A stretch of 64,000 nucleotides of DNA from Odontesthes bonariensis. Taxonomy: Eukaryota; Chordata; Actinopteri; Atheriniformes; Atherinopsidae. The position numbers were made by a program, and so were the translations under genes. Position 1 is the stretch's first letter, and each line of letters opens with the position of its first letter. The notes under the pieces were generated by a model. That model had not been told where the DNA came from. It worked only from the letters and a program-made list of their open reading frames with translations, and made no database searches. Shown here piece after piece: positions 48,388-60,060 of the stretch. The stretch spans positions 9,663,339 through 9,727,338 of the forward strand of contig NC_134515.1 in the NCBI RefSeq assembly GCF_027942865.1. Reading direction: 5' to 3'.

Positions 48388-49533
48388 AAACTAGACTGTT
48401 GGAAGAGAAATGGACACCTTTGAGTAAATCATTGGATTTTAAGTGTTAAAGCATACTTAGTGCGGTTCTTAGTAAATCAGAGTGAATGAGGAAGTCAGCT
48501 GGATCTCATAGAGAGTTCCTCTTATTGTAATTCTATGAAAACTACACAATTCATCTATATTATTTAGTTTAAATGATTTTCAGAAATGCTACACAAGGCA
48601 GTTGAAATGCAGAGTTGGAAATGTTTTGATAAAATAGATGTGTGTGTGTAATAGATGCAATGGAAAAATACGTTAACATTTGTCTTCTGAGGAGATATAA
48701 ACAGCAACAGTCACAAATCCTGACCTTTTAAAAAAAAAAACAAACAGGTGTAGCTAAAATAACTTAAATATGTATTTCATGCTCACATAAGGCTCTTTTG
48801 CAGTGCTTAAACACAGCAGTGTTCAACTAAAGCTCAAATGCCGCCTCATAATGACTTGTTAACAGACTGATGTAATGTATAGTATGATGCTGTGCCATGT
48901 TCAAGGACTGTGAGTAATGCCACTTAAGTTGAGACCATATTTTATGCCTCATTGATACCAGCTAAGTGCAGTTCTTTTTCTTTATGTTGGCCTGACTCTG
49001 GTTTCACCAAGTCTGTGTACAGTATCATCCATTGGTTCTATCCAAAAACCTGAGTTTACTCTGTTAATAGCTGCTTTTGCTTAAGCTAAAGGATGTTATG
49101 AAAGGGTACAACTTAACAAATGAACTTAATACGAAAAAAAACTAAGAAGGAAATGTATTATTTACTTTCTTTCTATGGTTAGACAGATTTTTTTGTTGTT
49201 GTTGGATGAAAGGATACATGTGTCAAAAAAAGCAAAACAGCCATCTCAGAGCACTAGTTAAACCCAGCAATTCAATCCAGGTAAGCACTTAACTACAGAG
49301 GGAAGAAAGGAAGAAAGGAAAGGAAGGAAGAGACCTCTGGCAGAGCCAGGGAGGACTGCCATCTGCTTGGATAAGTTATAGGTGAGGTGACAGAAAAGGA
49401 CAGCGTGAGAAAAAGAAACACGGGGCAGTGTTTGTTTGTTGTTAGTTTGGCCAATAACTGCACATCAGAATGATTCAGCTCTGGAGATACAGAGCAGACA
49501 GATACAAATTAGGGACCCACAATAATGACTTAA

Positions 49534-50707
49534 AGGGATAATCCGGAGTAAAATGCACTTTAGGTCAATTTACGGGATGTTGGGAGTACATACGTTGAGT
49601 TGACATCAAAATCATTTAATTCTGATGCGTTTTGAGAATTTTGATTTGACCGTTTTCAGCCAAAAGTCGTTAGCCTGGAGGAGAGTGGGGCATATGGTAT
49701 CGCCGCTACAAAACGCTATTTTTACACCTCTTCTACAGCTCCAAACAACATAACACTTACGTGGTAGTGAGTAGAGGGTCGCTAAAGCCAAACCGAAGTG
49801 TCCCGAGGTCTTCATGTGGTTGGATAGAGAGTCCAGAATGAATTTAATCAAGCCAGTACCTTTCCGGAAATGCTCCTGCTGCAGCTGGCATCTTCAGTGT
49901 AAAGTCCGTATAGTAGAGAGCCGAGTGTGGAGTAACATGCTCTGGAAATTCACAATTTCGTTGCCGTTTTTTTTTTTACAAACATAGTCCAGTATTTCTT
50001 TCGAAAGCCAGGATAGGAACAAACACGCACCATAACTCCAAAAGTTTGCTCTGCTGTTTGTTCAACAACCTGCTCACACACCTCTCCTTCTTCTGTGACG
50101 GTCACTCCAGTCACGCAAAAGACGTCTTCCGTAAACAGGAAGCTAGGTCATGCGAGACGTAAGGTCACGTGACATTTTATAAAATTCCAACCTGTTAGTA
50201 AGCTAGGCTTTGCTGTTGCATACAACTTCATTTCACTTTTGAAAGAAATACTGGACTATGTTTGTAAAAAAAAAAACGGCAACGAAATTGTGAATTTCCA
50301 GAGCGTGTTACTCCACACTCGGCTCTACTATACGGACTTTACGCTGAAGATGCCAGCTGCAGCAGGAGCATTTCCGGAAAGATACTGGCTTGATTAAATT
50401 CATTCTGGACTCTCTATCCGACCACATGAAGACCTCGGGACACTTCTGTTTGGATTTAGGGACCCTCTACTCACTACCACGTAAGTGTTATGTTGTTTGG
50501 TGCTGTAGAAGAGGTATAAAAATAGCATTTTGTAGCGGCGATACCATATGCCCCACTCTCCTCCAGGCTAACGGCTTTTGGCTGAAAATGGTCAAATCAA
50601 AATTCTCAAAACACATCAGAATTAAATGATTTTGATGTCAACTCAACGTATGTACTCCCAACATCCCGTAAATTGACCTAAAGTGCATTTTACTCCGGAT
50701 TATCCCT
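49534..50707. mobile_element. Large TTAA-flanked foldback DNA element
   Basis: TTAA at 49,530-49,533 and 50,708-50,711 flanks an element with near-perfect inverted arms of about 470 bp (49,534-about 50,007 and about 50,236-50,707), separated by about 230 bp. The ends are AGGGATAATCCGGAGTAAAA. The paired frames at 49,612-49,851 (minus) and 50,390-50,629 (plus), both starting MIKFILDSLS, are the two arms read outward and not genes. The terminal AGGGATA is shared with the element at 18,747-19,409, so the same kind of transposase probably moved both. Confidence 0.9.
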
Positions 50708-50907
50708 TTAAGAAAAGCATCAAAAGGCTGAGAAGAGTCGTAGGTTGAGGGCAGATACTCGGTGCATCATGGGGGGGGTCCAAAAAGGGAAGTTTTTCAT
50801 CTAATCTGAAAACCAGCGAGGGTTTTCTGCCTACTGAACTCAAACTTTGAGCATGCTCCACAGAAGTGGAGCCTGATAATGAAGGATCAGCTTCCCTTCT
50901 ACTTTTC

Positions 50908-51176
50908 ATCTACAAAGATGCCTCAGTGCATTTTAGACGAACCCACACACAAGCTTTCACATCTGGCTTCTTCTGTGCATGATGGAACTTTAACCTGCAT
51001 TTGTGGATGGCACAGCGAACTATGTTCACACACAGTGACTTCTGGAAGTGTTCCTGAGCCCATGCAGTGATTTCCATGACAGAATCACATCTGTTTTTAA
51101 TGCAGAGCTGCCTGAGGGCCCGAAGATCATGGACATCCAATATTGATTCTTGGCCGAGTAGTTTAGTCTGCCTCAA
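50908..51176 (-). pseudogene. Tc1-like transposase fragment
   Basis: The minus-strand frame contains 'SILDVHDLRALRQLCIKN' and 'SVMEITAWAQEHFQKSL', the N-terminal DNA-binding part of a Tc1-type transposase. The preceding segment of the same protein is found 1.8 kb away at 52,955-53,137. The catalytic domain is absent. Confidence 0.7.
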
Positions 51177-52237
51177 GGGTCAAGAAAGGTGGTAGGTTGG
51201 CAGACTCAGCAGTTCTTTGTACTTCTTTAAGGTGAAATTTGATTAAAATCTGGTCAAAATATGGCGAAGGCAAAGCTTAATATCAACTTTTCAGCCCCCA
51301 GAGTCCAAAATCCAGCCTTTAAAAAGACTTGGGTGCCCACCTGTTCTGCTTTAGTCTGTACGATAAACCTGAAAAGGGGGTTGTATTACGCAGCCATCTT
51401 AACTCAAGCAAATCAAACAACATTGCCATGCTAATGTAAAAACTCTGATACAAGTTAAATGGCCGAAAAAAGATAACAAGTTTTCTTCAGAAGAAATCAA
51501 ACACACAAAACAAATTAATGCAAAGAGAAAAATCCTCCTCATGGTCTCACCCAATGATGACATCACCAACACCGGCTGGCCTTTCCCAAACCTTAATAAT
51601 CCTGCATGGTAGGTCTGAACAAATTAAACAATGTAAAGTTTGATTAAATCAACAACGTTTAAACCTGCAACTCAGTAAAGGTAGCTCAATTAAGTCTTTG
51701 TTGTGATTCCACTTAAACGCTTTGATGATAACTGCCACATAATTAGGGCTGATCAATTTTAACGATACTACAATATATATCGATATTTCATTTCCCGATA
51801 AAGTATTGATTTTTCATCCGCGAGTATCAATTTATTTATTTATATATTTTTTAAATTGAATTTTTTTTTTTTTAAAAGCAAACTTTATTGAAAAGTCAGA
51901 CATTACAATTAGTGAAAACACAAAACATTAGAGGTAGGGTCGGAGATCCTGGATTTTGAGTCCAGCGAAGCTGCATTTTGAAAATACACAGGTAAAAAGT
52001 CCCAACCCTTTTCTTCACTTTCCCCCCGAAGGCACGCCTCTAGAGTACATGAACGAGCACGAAGGTGCACGAGCGCTGTTCTGACAGCAAGCATCGATCG
52101 TTGCCGTATTTAATATTTAGTATTTAGTATACGTTAACTATACGTTTAATAATGCTAGGTGCTAGCCAAGCTGGCTCTAGTTTAGCTTCCTGCCAAGCTT
52201 CTGGACGCGTAATTCGTTCACGGAGCAGGGTACGCGC

Positions 52238-52271
52238 ACGGGGGGGGAGGAGGGGGGGGGGAGGGAGGAGC
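52238..52271 (+). repeat. G-run tract, quadruplex-prone
   Basis: Runs of eight and nine G separated by short A-containing spacers, followed by further G pairs and triplets. Confidence 0.8.
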
Positions 52272-52299
52272 AGATTGCAGTTTGATAGACGGCATCAGA

Positions 52300-52338
52300 A
52301 TCCAATCATTGTGAACGGTCCGTTCACAATGATTGGAT
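52300..52338. repeat. 39-bp perfect palindrome
   Basis: Arms of 19 bp, ATCCAATCATTGTGAACGG and its exact reverse complement, around one T. Each arm carries CCAAT/ATTGG. Confidence 0.95.
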
Positions 52339-52924
52339 ACTGTTTTTCCTAGATTGTACGTTCCAGAGGCCACTAAAACTTTTGATATTTGTGTCAAAAC
52401 TTTTAATTAATTGGTTGCAATGGGAGTGTGAAGAGTATTTCAAGCAATATGTAAAAAAATGTTCCAGAAAAAGATCCCCTACCCTGCCTTTAATATAATA
52501 CAATACAATGCCAGGGGGTCACATTATACAAAACAGTGATAAATTAGTTCATAAAAATGTCATAAAGTGCACAGCTCTCACATTTGTGACATGTACGTTT
52601 GTTTCTGTTTGTCTGGCTGTGTTGTCCTTCCGGTTCAAAGGTTGGACCACCAGTCCAATCAGCAACGATTCATGTCAAATCACACTGTCCCTTTTTTTCC
52701 CTTTAGAAAATGATGTAAGTGTATCGAATCGTATCGTTGGATGAATATCGTGTATCGTATCTTATCGTGAGATTAGTGTATCGCTACAGCCCTACACACA
52801 ATGCCAACACAAACATACCCAGGATAATATGTGTAGCAGTGTTACAGTGGCAATGGTAAACTGTAGCTAAATGAGCAAATGTAGAATAAAGCTTTATATA
52901 GAGAATACATACGTGAGGGACAAG

Positions 52925-53365
52925 TGGTGAGCAGATGAGATCTCACCCACTTTGTCACAGGCCATATCCCATGTGCAAAGAGATATCTCCAGATTCTCTG
53001 AATCTTTGGATGACATTTCTTACTGTAGTTGAAGGAATATTTAAAGTCTTCTCAGTTTTAGGTTGAGGAACATTGCTCTGCTCCACAATTTGTAGACACA
53101 GTGACCTGTCGCCAATTAACCTGATTAGTTTTAACATGCTGTTTCTGTTTAGTTTTCCCTCACAACCTTTTTGAGACGCGTCGCTGCCGTCACATTCAAG
53201 ACGAGCTGATATTTTTCATTAAAATCGTAAGAAGATTTGGGATGTTTTCTATATTCTATTGTGAATTAAATATTGGTTTTTGAGATACGCAAATCATTGC
53301 ATTCTGTTTTTATTTATATTTTACATAAAGTTCTAAATGTTTTGGAGTTGGGTTTGTAATCGGGT
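52925..53365 (-). mobile_element. 5' part of a Tc1-like element
   Basis: The minus frame 52,955-53,137 has 'STTVRNVIQRFRESGDIS', the helix-turn-helix part of Tc1-type transposase. The outer end near 53,290-53,365 has 'atcattgcattctgttttta' followed by 'gttttggagttgggtttgta', a familiar Tc1-type terminus in fish. It is the likely partner of the fragment at 50,908-51,176. Confidence 0.65.
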
Positions 53366-53604
53366 CATGTAGTTTAAGGAGGTACACTTACTCATACATG
53401 CTCTCTCTTCATTTTGTGGGGTGTGGCTGCAGGGAGGGGGGGAGCCCCTTAATGCCCTCCCCCAACACATCACACACACACACACACACTCCATTAAGTA
53501 CAACTAGGAAATAAAGTGAACCCAATGTTGTACGGAATAAATGAGAGTTAAGATGGGGCTGATGGAAGGTGTGTGAGCTTGTGTGTGTGGGGTGGGGGTG
53601 GGTG

Positions 53605-53745
53605 CCACCGGCCCATTTGCATGTAAATAGCCAAAGGCACCAGTCCTCCGCTGCAGGGATGACAAAGAGCATTCTGGGATTGCCTGCGCTTATTTGTCAT
53701 CCATCAGCAAAGAGGAGGGGCGGTCAGCATGGTCACCAGAAACAA
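53605..53745. promoter_or_regulatory. Candidate enhancer with octamer and PBX-HOX/MEIS motifs
   Basis: It contains ATTTGCAT (53,615-53,622) overlapping a second AT-rich POU-like word, and at 53,695-53,706 the reverse complement of TGATGGATGACA, which joins a PBX-HOX site (TGATGGAT) to a MEIS/PREP core (TGACA). The stretch is of mixed composition between simple repeats. Function is inference. Confidence 0.4.
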
Positions 53746-56700
53746 CACGACTGAGATGGAGGACAGAGGATAGAAACACTGACACTTACTGCTCTTTAGC
53801 TCACCTCTTTATGTAAAATTTCCTTCTTTTAAAACCTTTTGCTTTTCTTTACTTCATATTTTTTTCATCACTGGTCTCTCTGCTCCATCCCTCCCCTACA
53901 TCCACTCTCGTTTACCACTTCCCCTCAGCCTCTTCCCAACATGTCCGTCAGTATCTCCCCCATCTTTAGACGCACTTTCACCCTCTGCTATTTCCCATAA
54001 CTCTGTTTTCCACCCCACCCCGTCCCTCCTCCCCCTTCTCTCTCTCCGTCTCTTCTTCGATTTCCCCGGTGGACTCTTACAGTAAACTGCCGGCATAATT
54101 TAAATGCAGTGCCTTCCTTTTTAAATGGATGGCGTGCAGGACAGGAGGAGGGGAAAGGAGAATAAAGAGAACAGGGGAGGGGGAAGAAATGAATTCCATT
54201 ATAAAACATATCAAAAAAGGCTTAGAGCACAGGCACTATGAATAGAAGCCTGAACAAATAAATAGGTAGACTTGCATCATCTTGTCCAACCCACTGAAGC
54301 ATTTTGCGTTTCATATGTGGCTTTTTGAAAAGTTTGTTTTTTATTCCTTTGTGTCGGGCATATTTTCGATAACATTTGAGCCAGTGTAAGCAGCACCTGA
54401 GCATTTAGGTGTGTGTTTTTCTGTGTTAGTAATGTATTACCTTGGCTTCGTCTCCTAACTGACTCCACGTCTACATTCACATGCTTGTTATGATAGGTGG
54501 TTGAATTACGTGTGAATAAATGGATCAATAGGGTAGCTTATTAAGAGACAGAATCCACAGAAAAAGTTACGACATCCTTAATTTACTGTAGATCGTTGAC
54601 TTTTGAGTTATAAACATTGCATTGTGTTTTCACTTTAGGATTTTGAGGTTCTTTTAGGGGACAGAGGGAGGGTTATTGCAGCCTAAAATGCTTTTTTTTT
54701 GTCTTCAGGAGCTTTTCTTAGAAAAATAAAATTAAAATTTGGAGATTTAAGTTTTACTCGGCACCAAATGTCAAAGAATTTAGTCGTAGATTCAGTTACT
54801 GTTGTTGTTTTTGCAGTAAATCAAACACAATTCAAGGTATATTTGAATGTTGAAGCTTTCACCTATTGTTGCACGTCCTTAGCTTCATTAAATCATACTG
54901 TTGCACATACTAAAGTGTACTTGGAGGACAAATCAGTTGCTGAGCTTACAAACCTGTTTAAAATTAATTTAACTTATCAATTTGTACTTTGTATTTAACA
55001 GACACAAGTACAAAGAACGTGATTTTCAGTGTCTTCACGGACTAACGTCTTTATATGTAGAAAATATAAGCAAATCTAGAATTTGATGCAGCAACACACA
55101 CAAAAAGTTGTTATAGAGTCTTGTTTGTTCCATCAGCTTTTTTTTAATGACACTTTTAATGGTTCGGGAACTGAGGATACTAATTGGTGGAGTTTTTCCA
55201 GACGAATCTGTCTCCATTCTTGCTGAATCCAAGATTTCAATTTGTGGTTGTTGTTGTCTGATTCTCCTCTTCATGATGCTCCATTCAGGAGACAGATGTG
55301 GACTGCAGCAGGCCAAAGTCCTTCATGATAATTAAGAATTTTTATTCACCTTATTGATGATTCTCTGATGGAGTTTGGCACAATACAGTGTGTCACATCC
55401 CATCCAGTATTGGAAAGACTAAACTCCTTTTATATCCAATCCTGACACCCTCACCCGTCACCTTTCTTTTAAGATCTGTTGCTGCTTTTGACTTAAAGAC
55501 AACAAACCTGGTCAGAACAGCCACTTGAAACCATTCGTTTATATTTGTTTCTGTTAAATAAAGGTTCAAATATAGTAACACATTTACAGATTTTTACTGC
55601 ATACAAAAGTTTCCGGTCCATTAAAAAAAAAAAAATAGAGTTTACAGGGCTGAAACAGGATGGTGATTCAGAACCAAAATGTGAAAAGAAAAAACTCTCT
55701 TTTCCATAAATATGCAACAGTTTTCAGATAAATGGGTAGACAGATGAAAAGTCAAATCACAGCTGAATTTAATGCTTTCCTCCCGACCTTAAATGCATTA
55801 CAAATGGGACAGTGTGTCTCATTGTGTGAGTGTAACTCAATCCCTCCTCTCCCATTATCGATCTGGATCCTTTTCTTACCTCTTTGCATCTCTTTCCTCT
55901 TTGACAAAACGCTGCCTTTATAATAAAACACAAATATCAAATAATGAGGATTTTTTTTGCAATTCCTCTGCAACTTTCTCAAGTGCTTTATCTACCTCTG
56001 TGTCAGTCTTTTGTTGTTTTGATCATTTTACTCTACCGTTTCACCCCTCTTGTTATCACGGCATTGTATTAGTTCAGGATCATTCATTTTCTAAACAAAA
56101 TGCATTTTTCTCCCTTAAGGACTAATTAGACTTGTTTCAACTGCAGGGCCAAACAGGCGTAGTCTGAGTTTACTCATTATTTATGCCACTAACTTTTCCT
56201 GCAAAACATTGCTTCTGCCTCGACTTGCCTTGTCTTTTTTTTTTTTTTTTTTTTTTTGACCATAGGAGATGATTTATCAGTTGGACTGTGGTTTTAAAGA
56301 GGTAAACCTCATTTCTGTTTGTAATTCAGGTGTAAACACAATCAACAACTTAAGCCCTTCAGGGAGAAAAAGATCTGCCAACACACTTTCAAGGCTGTCC
56401 AGGCTCACAGGACTTTTATTAAAAGCTTAGTAACATGTAGAGGTAAATTCACACATCACTCTTGCAGGGTAGATTGTCTTTCAGATTGGGGATATGTAAC
56501 ATTTCAGGCTTTATCTGCCTGTTACAGGAATGTGTTTTTGTCATTCAGACATGACAGGACTGTGGATCTGACGAAAGAGACATAAATCTTTCATGACATT
56601 TGACACTTGGTGTAAAAGTAAATGGTGAAAAGGATTATTGTCACTTCTATCACAATCTATATGAGCAATAGATTTGAAACATTATTCTCAAGTTGAAAGA

Positions 56701-56937
56701 TGGAATAATGACAACTCTGAGCGCAGCGTAAGCTTGGCCTTGTCGTCGGTGTTACTCCTCTTATACGTTTTCTCATTACTTTCATCATTTATCACAGTGA
56801 AAGCCCAGAATGACAAGATGTTGAAGGTTTTCTGTGGAGTTTTCTAAGTTGGTTTCCACTTTATTTACATCTCATAGGCAACATAGCAGACAGTCCTAAT
56901 GCCAGTTTCACATTCTCCTCTAATTAACAGCTGGCTG

Positions 56938-58044
56938 CTAGCCTGGCTGACGCATCCACAATCTCGATGAGATGGTGGTCTGGGAACTAGGTGTGCATTT
57001 TCTCGTATTTGAGGCGTGGTTTACGAATGCCTAGAGCTGTTTATTGGGCGCTACGAATGTCTATCAAATGACGTCAGGTTCTTCCCATGCTGCTTTGCGC
57101 GCGATTCATAGCTTTTTTTTTTTTTAATACAACTTTATTTTGCTTTACAAGATACAAAAATAGTGCAAAAACATGACAAGTATCATTAATAATAAATGAA
57201 GAACAAATAAGCATGCGCGTGATTCATAGCCAATTGTATCACTTATACCAGATGACGACAGAAATTCGACGAGGAAGAAGAAAAAAAAAGTAAAATAAAA
57301 GTAAACTTGCGCTCTAAGCTACTTAAATTGACAACAAAGTAGGCCTATATGCTATATTCTACATGAATTTTTATGTTGTAGAGTTGTGAATTTATTTTAA
57401 TAATGGAGAAACTGAGCAGCCTTGCTTTGTTGTCTGCAGTAGTAGATCAACCCTCATCTTACTTTGAAGCTCCCAGAAGTGACGTCAACGAAGCTTTAGC
57501 AGCAGAAAAGCTATCAGGCTTGTGTTGATGATAATAATAAACTCCTGGACTATGTACAAACTTCCAAATGCATCGTTTTGTGAGTACAGACCATATTTGT
57601 ACTACTGTAGAAGTTTGGTGTCATGGCATGTGATTTTAGTGTGGTAATTTTGGAGATACTGCCAGGGTCCGTTAGCGCTTGTACGAAGCTATTCGGGATA
57701 ACTCGGTAACTCAGCTGATGTTCAGCCAATATCGGAAAAACTTCGGGTGGGCTACTTGGCTGGATATCACGGTTCAAATGACCCCAGGGTGAATCTACTC
57801 CGAAACACTTTCTAAGGCTGCATCGAACGGTAACGTTGTGTCCGCTGCCATGTTGGATTAACACTCTACAAGCTTCGGTGTAGCCATAGACGTCGTCATC
57901 GTCTTGCTGCGCGCCCCACCCCCCCGTTCTGTGATTGGTTCCCAAACTCTGGCAAAAATAAGGGCGGTGGTTTCCAGGCTGACTTTGCAGTGAGAATGAA
58001 ATCGAGCGCAAAGCAGCATGGGAATTCCCAGGCTAGCTGGCTGC
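56938..58044. mobile_element. Unclassified DNA element with inverted ends
   Basis: Near both ends, in opposite orientation, are CTAGCCTGG and TTCCCATGCTGCTTTGCGC. On the left the two words are about 120 bp apart; on the right they are almost adjacent. No transposase frame was seen and the target duplication is unclear. Confidence 0.5.
57113..57214 (-). mobile_element. 5'-truncated retrocopy of a polyadenylated RNA
   Basis: On the minus strand it ends AATAAA, then about 10 bases, then a run of A. It is flanked by GCGCGATTCATAGC (57,099-57,112) and GCGCGTGATTCATAGC (57,215-57,230), a target duplication differing by two bases. The parent RNA is not recognised. Confidence 0.7.
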
Positions 58045-59613
58045 CATAAAACATCAAGAATATAGATAAGCACATACTAATGCCTCTCATACTCTGGACA
58101 ACTTTTGGACAATCTATTTTTAAAAGATAACATCTGACGCCTTCTCACACCTAAAGGCAATGTCACTGAGTTTTAATTCACAGACTAAAGATTTTGCAGG
58201 GTCACTATTTGTAACACCAGAACTAGATGCTTCTGAGATTATTTCCCATCTTGCACTGGTTATATTGAGTCCCACTATTTCTCCGTTCTGTCATGGTTCA
58301 AAGGAGATAAAACGTTGTAGAGACATTCGTGCTGTTGCCGTTATACAGTTAGTTGCTCCTCCTTCTGTGCCAACGTATTAAACCGTACGTTTTTTTGGCC
58401 TTATTGCCATTGGTCACTCTCAGCCACAGATTCCCCTGCTTCCCCTTTGGAAGTAACAACGGCGCACTTATTGGTTGAAAATGCAGAATCCGCAACTGAA
58501 CGACACAGTTTGCATAAAACAAGACTGAAGACTTAAAATAATATTAAACATGTTCGCCAGAAATCAACTTGGGGAGTGTTTTTTTGACCACCTTATACCA
58601 AACGATCGAGATCATAGAAGCAGGCCACAACTCTGGTGGTGGGTTAGTGTTAACACATATTCCACAAGTGTTATCTTGTTTGGTTTGATAGATGATTTAA
58701 ATGCTTTAGATTATTTATACACGAGTATCCGGCCCAACAAAAAAGGGGAAAAAAACAGTTTTAGAGGTATTATGTAGGTTTTAAGTATAGTAATGTAATT
58801 AATATAATTTTACATCCATTGACCACTGTGTTTTTTTAATTTAGTCATTGCTGATGTGGACCACGGGAAGGCGCCAATTCAGGCCAGAGGAGCTGACCAA
58901 TCAGAGCAGTCTTTGCTTTCTTGGGTAGCGGCCCACCCCCCCACCTTCTGGCTTTAATGGAAATGTGTAAACAAACACACAAAAATAGTTTAATGCCTGC
59001 CGTTTCACGGGAACCTTAAGAATTGGCTTGAGTGTTACATTAAACGGGGATGGCACAACAACAATCCTGTTCACAGCCTTACTTTGGAGATTCTCATTTC
59101 TTCAACATAATTTTTATTTTCTTGTAGCAGTGTTGATGGTAATTGATGATAAATGAATTTGTTGGCAACTTGAGGGCAGCACAATAATCTGTAAATAACA
59201 CCACGGTATAAAATTGTGATTATGGCTTTTATATATTTTGTTGCTTGAAACATATGTCCAAAAATCACATGAATTGGAGACGTAAGTAACAAATCTTCCT
59301 GTTACATTGAGCAATCTCTTTTGCTTTGCACGTAGTCGTTAAATGTTGATAAATGTGGCTTTTATAAGTTTCTCATGAGCATGACTCCAGTGGTAAAAGC
59401 CTGTCTTAAATGAACTCCAGATTTCACATTCAAATTTAACTCATTAACAGAAATCATCTTGGAACTCTTCATGTGAGCATAAACTCAAATTTGAAAGTAT
59501 GTTGATTTAAAATGACTCCTGATGGCATCGTAGCGTGGACATATTGGACTGACAGCATGGGTTAACTCCGTTCTCCTTATGTGGTATGAGTAAGCCAAAG
59601 TTCCTCTAAGTAT

Positions 59614-59615
<2 letters not shown>

Positions 59616-59657
<42 letters not shown>
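59616..59657. repeat. (GT)n microsatellite
   Basis: About 21 uninterrupted GT units. Confidence 0.96.
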
Positions 59658-59659
<2 letters not shown>

Positions 59660-59879
59660 TTAACTTCACCCCACAGCTACAGTTGCCCCAACAAGCCATA
59701 TGGTCCAGTCCTAATCTGAGCCTAGTCCTGCTGACAGCACTGAGATTGACTTCTGTAATTAGATCTCATCTTGGGCTACTGGTCTCATTGAGAGGAAACA
59801 AATTGAGCTAGAGGTGAATTTAGAGCACATTTTAGGCTTAGAAGCATTTTTTGATTGTTGGCACAGCAGAAAAACACAT

Positions 59880-60060
59880 GAAATTTAAAGATATTGTGGT
59901 GGCTTCGCTCAAAAGAGATTATTGATGGATGAGGCTCTTTGTTGAGCCTCAAGAGCTCTTTCTCTGATCTAATATTCTAATGCCTAACTGCTCTAAAGCA
60001 GTAAACCTCTCCTCTCGCATGTCATGACCGCAGAGTGATCTCTACTTGCCCTCCAGCCAT
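59880..60060. promoter_or_regulatory. Candidate enhancer with a PBX-HOX motif
   Basis: TGATGGAT at 59,923-59,930 is followed by the short hairpin gaggctc-tttgtt-gagcctc. The stretch is of mixed composition with no coding potential. Confidence 0.3.

Larger units (their letters stand above)
51932..52489. mobile_element. Inner element nested in the hAT copy
   Basis: The left end AGGTAGGGTCGGAGATC pairs with the right end gatcccctaccctgcct, with few mismatches. The flanks do not give a clear target duplication. It may be a separate small element inside the hAT copy. Confidence 0.5.
51744..52794. mobile_element. hAT-type non-autonomous element
   Basis: The ends are TAGGGCTG and the inverse cagcccta. 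Flanks CACATAAT (51,736-51,743) and CACACAAT (52,795-52,802) form an 8-bp target duplication with one mismatch. Inner ends repeat 'cgata'/'tatcg' words. It carries an inner inverted-end segment, a palindrome and a G-rich tract. No transposase is visible. Confidence 0.75.

Noticed and set aside
49612..50629. Two 79-codon frames starting MIKFILDSLS
   Set aside because: They are the two inverted arms of the larger TTAA element. No transposase similarity was seen.
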